A stretch of DNA of 48,428 nt from Flavobacterium hibisci (GTDB lineage: Bacteria; Bacteroidota; Bacteroidia; Flavobacteriales; Flavobacteriaceae), in NCBI RefSeq assembly GCF_020026925.1, contig NZ_JAIQDW010000027.1, positions 1 through 48,428 of the forward strand, in the 5' to 3' direction. Within the stretch, counting starts at the first letter, position 1. Each line of letters begins with the position of its first letter. The notes below the pieces were generated by a model. That model did not search any database. It worked only from the letters and a program-made list of their open reading frames with translations, and was not told the origin of the DNA. Positions 7,367 through 14,777 of this stretch are shown here, in pieces. The position numbers and the translations under genes are program-made.

Positions 7367-8707
7367 ATGAAAACCAAAATACTTTTTTTAGCTTTAGTAG
7401 CTATAGGTTTAAGCTCTTGTGCAGTACAAAGCCAAACGACTGTTTACGCAAAAAACTCCGATATCAGTGATAATTTAGATTTAAGGGCTGTGGCTTCTAT
7501 TTTTGGAGAGTCAGCTAATCTTCAGGATTTTGAAAGACGTTTAAATGATCCGAAATATCAAATTTCAAATCTTGATTTGAATAATGATGATCAGGTTGAT
7601 TATTTACGTGTTATTGAAACTGTAGAAAACAGAACTCACGTTATTGTTATACAGTCGGTTCTTGATCGTGATGTTTATCAGGATATTGCAACTATAGATG
7701 TAGAAAGGGATAATTATAATAAAGTGAGCATTCAGGTTGTAGGTAACAGTTATTTTTACGGCCCAAATTATATTTATGAGCCGGTTTATAACGTAACACC
7801 AGTTATTTATTCATCATTCTGGGTTACAAACTATAGACCTTATTACTCTACGTGGACATGGAATTTTTTTCCAACCTATTACGTAGCATGGAGACCTTAC
7901 CCAATTTATAGATATAGAAGAAATGTGGATGTTTGTATCAATGTAAACAATCATTATAATTATGTAAGTAACAGAAGAAGTTACAGAGCGCCTGTAATAT
8001 ATGAATCCAGACGTTCTTATGGATATGAAAGACAATACCCTGACCGTAGTTTTTCTCACAGACATTCGAATGTAAGCAATAGATATGATTTAGATCAAAG
8101 ACGTGTTGCAAGCAGAGAGTATAACAGAAACCAAAATGGTTACAGCACTAATAGATCTAATTCTGGAAGAATTTCTACAGAAAACAGAAATTCAAACAGA
8201 AGTTATAACGATAACAGAAATATGTCTGACAGGAACTATAATTCAAACAGAAGTGCTTCGGACAGAAACAGTAATCCGGTGAGAGTCGAAAATAATCAAA
8301 GGTACGAGTCCAGAAACAATTCTAATGATAATAGAAAGACGTCTGACAGAAACTTTAATTCAAACAGGGTAGCTTCCGGAAGAGAAAATTCGACAACAGT
8401 TAATAGCCCGGCAAGAGTTGAAAACAACTCAAGAAATGAATCAAGAGGAAATTCTAATGAATACAGAATGAATTCTTCAAGAGGTAACTCTGAAAACAGA
8501 ATGAGTGAAAACAGAGCGGCTTCAAGTCAAAGGGCAGAATCTTCGAGAGGTTATGCACAAAACAGATCGTCATCTGAAAGCAGACCTGCAAGACAGGAAG
8601 CTTCGCAACGTTCTGAGTCTCCAAGAGCAAGTCAGGAATCAAGAGGAGGAGGGAATTCACAAAGAGGAAATACTTCAGAGTCAAGAGGTGGCGGAAGAAG
8701 AATTTAA
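7367..8707 (+). CDS. Lipoprotein with Arg/Asn/Ser-rich low-complexity C-terminus
   Basis: 446 aa. A lipoprotein signal (MKTKILFLALVAIGLSSC, lipobox GLSSC) is followed by a folded region at about 30-130 containing an EF-hand-like loop, DLNNDDQVDYL. A Tyr/Pro/Trp-rich stretch follows at about 130-185. From about residue 200 to the end the chain is dominated by Arg, Asn and Ser in degenerate repeats such as NRNSNRSYNDNRN and SDRNYNSNRSASDRN. The tail is highly basic and probably disordered, so it may bind polyanions such as LPS, capsule or extracellular DNA. The function is not known. The overlapping frame at 8505-8750 is not a gene. Confidence 0.7.
   Translation: MKTKILFLALVAIGLSSCAVQSQTTVYAKNSDISDNLDLRAVASIFGESANLQDFERRLNDPKYQISNLDLNNDDQVDYLRVIETVENRTHVIVIQSVLDRDVYQDIATIDVERDNYNKVSIQVVGNSYFYGPNYIYEPVYNVTPVIYSSFWVTNYRPYYSTWTWNFFPTYYVAWRPYPIYRYRRNVDVCINVNNHYNYVSNRRSYRAPVIYESRRSYGYERQYPDRSFSHRHSNVSNRYDLDQRRVASREYNRNQNGYSTNRSNSGRISTENRNSNRSYNDNRNMSDRNYNSNRSASDRNSNPVRVENNQRYESRNNSNDNRKTSDRNFNSNRVASGRENSTTVNSPARVENNSRNESRGNSNEYRMNSSRGNSENRMSENRAASSQRAESSRGYAQNRSSSESRPARQEASQRSESPRASQESRGGGNSQRGNTSESRGGGRRI
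7967..8704 (+). repeat. Degenerate Arg/Asn/Ser coding repeat
   Basis: In-frame low-complexity coding sequence made mostly of AGA, AAT/AAC and TCT/AGC codons, giving many imperfect short repeats (the AATTCAAACAG unit recurs). It is likely to vary in length between strains. Confidence 0.6.
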
Positions 8708-8732
8708 TATTAAAAATAAACTTTTTAAATCA

Positions 8733-8768
8733 AAAAAAAGCACAATCTAATGGTTGTGTTTTTTTTGT
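8733..8768 (+). terminator. Terminator after the low-complexity lipoprotein gene
   Basis: CACAA (8741-8745) pairs with TTGTG (8754-8758), extended by an A-run before and a T-run of eight after. Confidence 0.6.
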
Positions 8769-8783
8769 TATTTTAAATTATAA

Positions 8784-8816
8784 TTGACGCTAATTTATTT
8801 TAAAAGAGTAAATTTG
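8784..8816 (+). promoter_or_regulatory. Promoter of kup
   Basis: TAAATTTG at 8809-8816 matches the -7 box TAnnTTTG, with TTG at 8784-8786 22 bases before it. Because this promoter lies inside the longest possible reading frame, the real kup start must be the later ATG at 8841. Confidence 0.6.
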
Positions 8817-8840
8817 CAACCGTCTTTTATAAAATTATAC

Positions 8841-10805
8841 ATGAGCGCAGCGCATAAAAACTTACACAGTAAGTTGTCTATAGGTGGTTTGTTGATTACA
8901 TTAGGGATTATTTATGGAGATATTGGTACTTCTCCATTATATGTAATGAAAGCCATACTTGGTGACCATTCTATTGATGCAGATATTGTTTTAGGAGGTA
9001 TTTCCTGTGTTTTCTGGACATTAACCCTTCAAACGACTATTAAATATGTACTTATTACTTTAAGTGCTGACAATCATGGAGAAGGAGGTATTTTTGCATT
9101 ATATGCCTTAGTCAAGAAAACCAAAATAAAATGGCTAATTGTACCTGCTATTATAGGTGGTAGTGCTTTATTGGCAGATGGGATTATTACACCGCCCATT
9201 TCAGTGTCTTCTGCGGTTGAAGGGATAAAAACATATTACCCTGAAATAAATACAATACCAATTGTTATTGGAATTTTATTTGTATTGTTTACAATTCAAC
9301 AGTTTGGTACTAAGTTAGTTGGTAAGTTTTTTGCGCCAATGATGCTTATTTGGTTTGCAATGCTTGGAACTTTAGGAGTTATTCAGATTTTAGATCATCC
9401 GGAAGTTATTAAAGCCATTAATCCATATTATGCTTACCATTTATTATCGATACATCCTGATGGTTTTTTTGTATTAGGATTTGTATTCTTATGTACTACA
9501 GGAGCAGAAGCATTGTATTCTGATATGGGGCATTGCGGAAGAAAAAATATTAGAATTAGCTGGGTTTTTGTAAAATTGACTTTAGTACTGAATTATTTTG
9601 GTCAGGCAGCTTATCTAATTCATCACGAAGGACAGACTCTACAGGGATTAGGTGGAGAGAATGGTAATCCATTTTACTTAATTATGCCGAACTGGTTTCA
9701 GCCTGTAGGTATCGTAATAGCAACTTTGGCTGCGGTTATTGCATCCCAGGCACTTATCAGCGGTTCATTTACTTTGATAAATGAAGCGATGCGATTGAAT
9801 TTCTGGCCTAAAGTAAGAATCAAATATCCGACTGAAGTTAAAGGACAATTGTATATTCCATCCATTAACTGGTTGTTGTTTTTTGGCTGTGTCGGAATTG
9901 TTTTGCACTTTGAAAAGTCAAGTAATATGGAACATGCCTATGGTTTGGCAATTGTACTGTGTATGATTATGACAACCATTTTATTGAATTATTATCTAAT
10001 AATGAAAAGAGTGAAGCTCTATTTTATGGTTCCTTTAATCACCATTTATTTAGTAATTGAAGGCTGTTTTTTACTTGCCAATATTACCAAATTTGCGGAA
10101 GGCGGTTATGTAACCCTAATTATTGCTATAATGCTGATTTCGGTAATGACCGTATGGTATGTGGCCAAGCAAATTAATAAAAGCTATACTAAAATTGTTA
10201 AAATCGACGATTACAAAAAAGTTTTGATGGAGCTGAGTGAAGATTTATCTATTCCTAAATATGCAACGCATTTGGTTTACATGACAAATGCAAACCGCGT
10301 TGATGAATTAGAGCAAAAAGTAATGTATTCGATTTTGCAAAAGCGTCCTAAACGAGCTGATATCTACTGGTTTGTACATGTCAATATTTTAACGGAACCG
10401 TATAAAACGCAATATAAAGTAACTGAAATTGCTAAAGACGATATTTACAGAATTGATTTCAATTTAGGATTTAGGGAGCCAACCAAAATCAATCTAATGT
10501 TCAGGGAAGTTATTCGGGATATGGTAAAAAATGGAGAGGTTGATATTACCAGCCGTTACGAATCATTGAATAAAAATAATATTGTTGGAGATTTTAAATT
10601 CGTATTGTCTGAGAAATTCCTGTCAAATGACTCCGATTTATTATGGCATGAGAAGATAATCATGAACTCCTATTTCTTAATTAAAAAATTGAGTTTGTCT
10701 GAAGAAAGTGCTTTTGGTTTAGACAGCAGCTCAGTAAAAATTGAAAAATTTCCAATGGTGCTTCATGCTCCGGAGAATATAGGTTTAACGAGAATTATTA
10801 AATAA
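8841..10805 (+). CDS. kup: Kup-type low-affinity potassium uptake transporter
   Basis: 654 aa from the ATG at 8841; an in-frame codon at 8784 would add 19 residues but lies upstream of the promoter box. A KUP/HAK/KT proton-potassium symporter of the inner membrane. The family signature GIIYGDIGTSPLY lies at residues about 23-35, and about twelve hydrophobic spans fill residues 20-440. Also typical are HGEGGIFALYAL and the GSFTLINEAMRLNFWPK segment. The C-terminal 200 residues form the cytoplasmic domain. No riboswitch is visible in the short leader. Confidence 0.93.
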   Translation: MSAAHKNLHSKLSIGGLLITLGIIYGDIGTSPLYVMKAILGDHSIDADIVLGGISCVFWTLTLQTTIKYVLITLSADNHGEGGIFALYALVKKTKIKWLIVPAIIGGSALLADGIITPPISVSSAVEGIKTYYPEINTIPIVIGILFVLFTIQQFGTKLVGKFFAPMMLIWFAMLGTLGVIQILDHPEVIKAINPYYAYHLLSIHPDGFFVLGFVFLCTTGAEALYSDMGHCGRKNIRISWVFVKLTLVLNYFGQAAYLIHHEGQTLQGLGGENGNPFYLIMPNWFQPVGIVIATLAAVIASQALISGSFTLINEAMRLNFWPKVRIKYPTEVKGQLYIPSINWLLFFGCVGIVLHFEKSSNMEHAYGLAIVLCMIMTTILLNYYLIMKRVKLYFMVPLITIYLVIEGCFLLANITKFAEGGYVTLIIAIMLISVMTVWYVAKQINKSYTKIVKIDDYKKVLMELSEDLSIPKYATHLVYMTNANRVDELEQKVMYSILQKRPKRADIYWFVHVNILTEPYKTQYKVTEIAKDDIYRIDFNLGFREPTKINLMFREVIRDMVKNGEVDITSRYESLNKNNIVGDFKFVLSEKFLSNDSDLLWHEKIIMNSYFLIKKLSLSEESAFGLDSSSVKIEKFPMVLHAPENIGLTRIIK

Positions 10806-10825
10806 ATCATTTTACAAAAAAAATT

Positions 10826-10866
10826 AAAAACACTCTTTTAAGCTTTATCAGAGTGTTTTTCTTTTT
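10826..10866 (+). terminator. Terminator after kup
   Basis: A perfect 11-bp stem, AAAAACACTCT (10826-10836) with AGAGTGTTTTT (10850-10860), followed by CTTTTT. Confidence 0.8.
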
Positions 10867-10922
10867 AATGGAAGTTAAAACAACAATCAAAATTAAAAAT
10901 TTAACTTTCAATCAATTAATAG

Positions 10923-10930
10923 TACCTTTG
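10923..10930 (+). promoter_or_regulatory. -7 box of the RsmB-type gene
   Basis: TACCTTTG fits TAnnTTTG and lies 17 bases before the ATG at 10948. No clear -33 box. Confidence 0.5.
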
Positions 10931-10947
10931 CAACTCAAATAATAAAA

Positions 10948-12162
10948 ATGAGATTACACAGAAATTTAGTTTATACTACCATCGATTCTTTGAACGCAAT
11001 TTTCAATGAAGGAGAATATGCAGATAAAGTGGTAGCCAGAGCATTAAAAAAAGACAAACGTTGGGGAAGTTCTGATAGGAAGTTTGTTGCTGAAACCATA
11101 TACGAAATTGTTCGTTGGAAAAGATTGTATGCTGAAATTGCCGAAGTTAAAGAACCCTATGACAGAGATAATCTGTGGAGAATGTTTGCAGTTTGGGCCG
11201 TTTTAAGAGGATATCCAATTCCGGACTGGAGACAATTAGAAGGAACTCCTGAAAGAAAAATAAAAGGTCGTTTTGACGAGCTTTCAAAAGTTAGGGCTTT
11301 AAAAGAATCTATCCCTGACTGGATGGATGAATTAGGAGCAAAAGAATTAGGAGAAAAAGTCTGGGCAAAAGAAATTGCAGCCCAAAACCAGCCTGCAAAA
11401 GTTATTTTAAGAACTAATACGCTTAAAGGAACGAAAGAAAACCTGAGAAACACGTTGATGGATTTAAATATTGAAACAGAATATTTAAAAGATCAGCCTG
11501 AAGCTTTGGTTTTGAAAGAAAGAGCAAATGTGTTTTTGACAGATGCTTTCAAGCAAGGACTTTTTGAGGTCCAGGATGCAAACTCTCAATTAGTTGCCGG
11601 GTTTTTGGATGTAAAGCCGGGAATGCGTGTTGTTGATACTTGTGCCGGAGCTGGCGGAAAAACATTACATATTGCTTCTTTGATGGAAAACAAAGGACAA
11701 TTAATTGCAATGGATTTGTATGAAAGTAAACTCAAGCAATTAAAATTAAGAGCCAAAAGAAATGGTGCTTTTAATATTGAATACCGTATTATTAATACAA
11801 CAAAAGTGATTAAAAAACTGCATGAAAAAGCAGATCGTGTTTTAATTGACGCACCTTGCAGCGGATTAGGGGTTTTAAAAAGAAACCCGGATTCTAAATG
11901 GAAATTACAACCTGAATTTATTGATAACATCCGTAAAGTACAGTCTGAGGTTTTAGAAAGTTATTCTAAAATTGTAAAACCAGGAGGGAAATTGGTATAT
12001 GCAACATGTTCTGTTTTACCATCAGAAAATCAGGAACAGGTAGAGAAATTCCTTAAAACTGAAATCGGACAACAATTTACTTTTATTGAAGACCGTAAAT
12101 TACTGGCGTCAGATTCAGGTTTTGACGGCTTTTATATGGCGCTGTTAGAACGCAAAAAATAA
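10948..12162 (+). CDS. rsmB: RsmB/NOP2/Sun-family rRNA cytosine-C5 methyltransferase
   Basis: 404 aa. An RNA m5C methyltransferase that uses SAM. The SAM loop DTCAGAGGKTLHIA lies near residue 230. The two catalytic-type cysteines are in DAPCSGLGVLKRNP near 302 and YATCSVLPSENQ near 351, the latter being motif VI and the former motif IV. The N-terminal 140 residues resemble the NusB-like RNA-binding region of RsmB (residue C967 of E. coli 16S rRNA), although it is shorter and divergent. The family assignment is firm; RsmB rather than another m5C enzyme is likely but not proven. Confidence 0.85.
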   Translation: MRLHRNLVYTTIDSLNAIFNEGEYADKVVARALKKDKRWGSSDRKFVAETIYEIVRWKRLYAEIAEVKEPYDRDNLWRMFAVWAVLRGYPIPDWRQLEGTPERKIKGRFDELSKVRALKESIPDWMDELGAKELGEKVWAKEIAAQNQPAKVILRTNTLKGTKENLRNTLMDLNIETEYLKDQPEALVLKERANVFLTDAFKQGLFEVQDANSQLVAGFLDVKPGMRVVDTCAGAGGKTLHIASLMENKGQLIAMDLYESKLKQLKLRAKRNGAFNIEYRIINTTKVIKKLHEKADRVLIDAPCSGLGVLKRNPDSKWKLQPEFIDNIRKVQSEVLESYSKIVKPGGKLVYATCSVLPSENQEQVEKFLKTEIGQQFTFIEDRKLLASDSGFDGFYMALLERKK

Positions 12163-12183
12163 TGTGTAAATTTTTAAATATTT

Positions 12184-12231
12184 AAAATCCCAAATTCCAA
12201 CTTAAAATAAAAATGGAGTTTGGGATTTTTT
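12184..12231. terminator. Bidirectional terminator between rsmB and menE
   Basis: AAAATCCCAAA (12184-12194) pairs with TTTGGGATTTT (12219-12229). CCA/TGG pairs just inside after a two-base mismatch, with an A-rich loop and T-runs. The genes are convergent. Confidence 0.75.
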
Positions 12232-12240
12232 AATTGGATT

Positions 12241-13284
12241 TTAAACCTGTAAACTTGGTTTACGCAGCAGTTTTCCGTTTTCATTTTCTTTAAATTTTGG
12301 AATAAAAACTATTTCTTTTGGTTTTTCATACTTATCTAAAACATCAAAGAAATCTTCTTGAAACACTTGTTTCTCACCTTCAATGACCAAAATTAATTTT
12401 TCACCTAAAAGAGAATCCGGAATCCCTGTAACAAAAAATCGGGAATTGATTTTCCCTGTCAGTTTTGCTTCGATTTGTTCAGGAATTAATTTTACGCCGC
12501 CGCTGTTAATCAAATTGTCAATTCTTCCTAAAAAAGTAAATTGGTTTTCTGTTATTAATTCTACCAGATCATTAGTAATAATTGGTTGCTCAGAAATAGC
12601 ACGAATAGTAATTATTAAACATCCCCGATTGTCTTTTGCAATTTTTACATTAGGAAGAACCGTAAAAACTTTTTCACCTGTTTTTCTGGCTGCAATATGA
12701 GTAATGGTTTCGGTCATTCCATAGGTTTCATATATTTCTGTTTTTAAAGGCAACAGTTTTTCTTCTAATTCGGCATCCATTTTTGCACCGCCAACTATGA
12801 GTTTTTTTACTTTTTCTAAAGCTTTAATGGAATTCTGCACTTGCAAAGGCACCATTGCCACAAAATCATAAATCGTCTTATTTAGTGCTAAAGGAGTTGT
12901 ACTTGGTTCTGTAATATCTAAATCAAGCCCCAAAATTAAGCTTCTTACCAGCATCATTTTACCTGCTATAAATTTTACTGGAAGGCAGAGTAATGCTTTG
13001 TCTCCGGGTTTTAAACCAAAGAAATCACCTGTCGCTAAAGCAGATTGTATCATCGCTTGTTTTTGTAACCGAACTAATTTTGGAAGCCCCGTAGTTCCGG
13101 ATGTTTGCATTTCGATATGCTCTTTTTCATCGAACCAGTCTAATAAGAATTCCCCAATTGCCTGTTCGTTAGGATCGCCTTCTTTAATAAAGCTGTAAGC
13201 TATACTGCTGAGCTCATCTCCATTGAGGTGATGTCCGTTTATTTTAAAATGATTATGAACATTTTTATGTGTTAATTCAATCAT
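12241..13284 (-). CDS. menE: o-succinylbenzoate-CoA ligase-type AMP-binding enzyme
   Basis: 347 aa ANL-superfamily enzyme. Visible motifs are the P-loop TSGTTGLPK at residues 61-69, ETYGMTETITHIA, and the hinge-region GRIDNLINSGGVKLIPEQIE. A C-terminal Lys near the end (ENENGKLLRK) is the catalytic lysine of the family. It is about 100 residues shorter than E. coli MenE at the N-terminus, which is normal for Bacteroidota forms. It would make OSB-CoA in menaquinone synthesis. No other men gene is in the window. It follows the CPBP gene by 3 bases, so the two are one transcript. Confidence 0.82.
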   Translation of the reverse strand: MIELTHKNVHNHFKINGHHLNGDELSSIAYSFIKEGDPNEQAIGEFLLDWFDEKEHIEMQTSGTTGLPKLVRLQKQAMIQSALATGDFFGLKPGDKALLCLPVKFIAGKMMLVRSLILGLDLDITEPSTTPLALNKTIYDFVAMVPLQVQNSIKALEKVKKLIVGGAKMDAELEEKLLPLKTEIYETYGMTETITHIAARKTGEKVFTVLPNVKIAKDNRGCLIITIRAISEQPIITNDLVELITENQFTFLGRIDNLINSGGVKLIPEQIEAKLTGKINSRFFVTGIPDSLLGEKLILVIEGEKQVFQEDFFDVLDKYEKPKEIVFIPKFKENENGKLLRKPSLQV

Positions 13285-13287
13285 GAT

Positions 13288-14223
13288 TTAATATTTTATT
13301 ATTTCAGTAAGTGTTATATCGCCTGTTAACTTTTCTTTCCAGTTTTTCCAGTTGTATTTTTTACTAAAAATAAAAAGTAAAATAGGGTAGATAATGACTA
13401 TTGGGAAAATAACATCAAAACCTGCTGAAGGTTCTGATAAATCTATAAAGATGGAATGAGTTTGAAAAACGGACCAATCTGAAGTTACCAGTAACGCACC
13501 AATCAGATTATTTGCAGCATGGAAACCCAATGCTAACTCCATTCCTTCGTCCATTAAAGTAATCACTCCTAAAAATAAACCGGTACCAATATAATAAAAC
13601 ATTATAATGTTACCCATTTTAGTCACTTCCGGATTAAACCAGTGCATGGAACCAAATATAAGGGAAGTCATTACTAATGGAAACCATCTGTTTCGCGCTA
13701 AACCGCCAAATCCCTGCATAAGATAGCCTCTGAAAATATACTCTTCAGTGCTGGTTTGTATCGGAATTAACAAGGTTCCAATAACTAACAGAATCAGGAA
13801 AGGAACGGGTTTGAAATTCAAAACAAATTGTTCAGGAGATTGTAAGTAGACAAACAAAAAGCTTGCTATGGAAAATCCTGCCCATAAAAAAAATGAAAAT
13901 AAAATACGCTTGATATCAATTGTTCTTCGGGAGGTTGTAATGGAGAGAATACTTTGATTATGGAGATGTCTAACTACATAAAAAGCGCCTGCTAAAGCAA
14001 AAGCAAATGATATCATAAGCAGAAATAAAGTAAGATTAGGTTCAAATACTTTCATGGCTGAATCGTTATCAGACGGAATTGCGGTTTTATCTGTAAAACT
14101 TTTGTAAACTAATGCAACACTGAAAGGAATCTGACCAACAAACGAAGCAATTATGATGATTACAGACCCTAAAATATACTTTCCAAAGCTATTTTCAGGC
14201 TTAATTCCCTGTTCTAAAAACAT
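13288..14223 (-). CDS. CPBP-family intramembrane glutamic endopeptidase
   Basis: 311 aa integral membrane protein with about eight hydrophobic spans. The CAAX/CPBP (Rce1-type) motifs are complete: E160-E161-x3-R165 in STEEYIFRGYLMQG, H194 in FGSMHWFNP, and H235-x2-N in LGFHAANNL. It is a membrane protease or bacteriocin-resistance-like protein of unknown substrate. First gene of a two-gene operon with menE, 3 bases apart; the pairing seems positional rather than functional. Confidence 0.88.
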   Translation of the reverse strand: MFLEQGIKPENSFGKYILGSVIIIIASFVGQIPFSVALVYKSFTDKTAIPSDNDSAMKVFEPNLTLFLLMISFAFALAGAFYVVRHLHNQSILSITTSRRTIDIKRILFSFFLWAGFSIASFLFVYLQSPEQFVLNFKPVPFLILLVIGTLLIPIQTSTEEYIFRGYLMQGFGGLARNRWFPLVMTSLIFGSMHWFNPEVTKMGNIIMFYYIGTGLFLGVITLMDEGMELALGFHAANNLIGALLVTSDWSVFQTHSIFIDLSEPSAGFDVIFPIVIIYPILLFIFSKKYNWKNWKEKLTGDITLTEIIKY

Positions 14224-14337
14224 GTATTTAAAAATTTAAGATTAGAATTGAGTTTAATAAGTAAATCTTACTTTTGGGGATAGCTAAAATACCTTTTTTA
14301 AATTCAATTATCTTACAACATTTTAAAAAAAAATACA

Positions 14338-14688
14338 ATGATACAAATTTATCATAATCCCCGTTGCGGAAAATCAAGGACCTGTCTGGCTTTTGTAGAT
14401 CAATCAAATCAGGAATACGAAATTATCCCTTATCTTACGGAAACGCCATCTTTTGATGAATTAAAGAAATTGATCGGGAAATTAAATTTGAAACCTATTG
14501 AACTTGTCAGGACTAAAGAGAAAATTTGGATTGAAAATTATAAAGAAAAAATATTAACTGATTCAGAAATCATTCAGGCTATGATTGAGAATCCAATTTT
14601 GATTGAAAGACCAATCGTAATTAAAGACGGAAAAGCGATTATTGGCCGGGATATGGAAAAAGTGGCTTCTTTTTTAGAAGGAATATAA
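14338..14688 (+). CDS. arsC: ArsC/Spx-family reductase (glutaredoxin type)
   Basis: 116 aa thioredoxin-fold protein starting with the catalytic loop YHNPRCGKSR (Cys10). The conserved arginines of the ArsC family appear in ELVRTKE near residue 59, LIERPIVIKDG near 89, and GRD near 102. This matches glutaredoxin-dependent arsenate reductases. No ars operon genes are nearby, so a general thiol-reductase role like that of YffB is equally possible. Confidence 0.75.
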   Translation: MIQIYHNPRCGKSRTCLAFVDQSNQEYEIIPYLTETPSFDELKKLIGKLNLKPIELVRTKEKIWIENYKEKILTDSEIIQAMIENPILIERPIVIKDGKAIIGRDMEKVASFLEGI

Positions 14689-14736
14689 AACAGTGTATTA
14701 ACATTTTTTTGTGATTTTCTCTTTTAAACCAAAGAC

Positions 14737-14744
14737 TATATTTG
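14737..14744 (+). promoter_or_regulatory. -7 box of the outer-membrane receptor gene
   Basis: TATATTTG exactly fits TAnnTTTG. TTTG at 14708-14711 lies 25 bases before, slightly further than usual. The in-frame codon at 14742 falls inside this box, which argues for the later start at 14778. Confidence 0.55.
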
Positions 14745-14777
14745 TGGTCTAAGAGAAAAAGATATATCAGAAAAGTA

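Noticed and set aside
7355..7369. TATGATTTG as a promoter box for the low-complexity lipoprotein gene
   Set aside because: The spacing in the box is one base too long and it would leave no leader before the ATG.
8505..8750. Open frame of 81 codons overlapping the lipoprotein gene
   Set aside because: It comes from the low-complexity AGA/AAT repeat read in another frame; the longer frame has a lipoprotein signal and a terminator.
8784..8840. Upstream start for kup
   Set aside because: The extra 19 codons include the promoter box at 8809-8816, and Kup proteins start close to the signature near residue 20.
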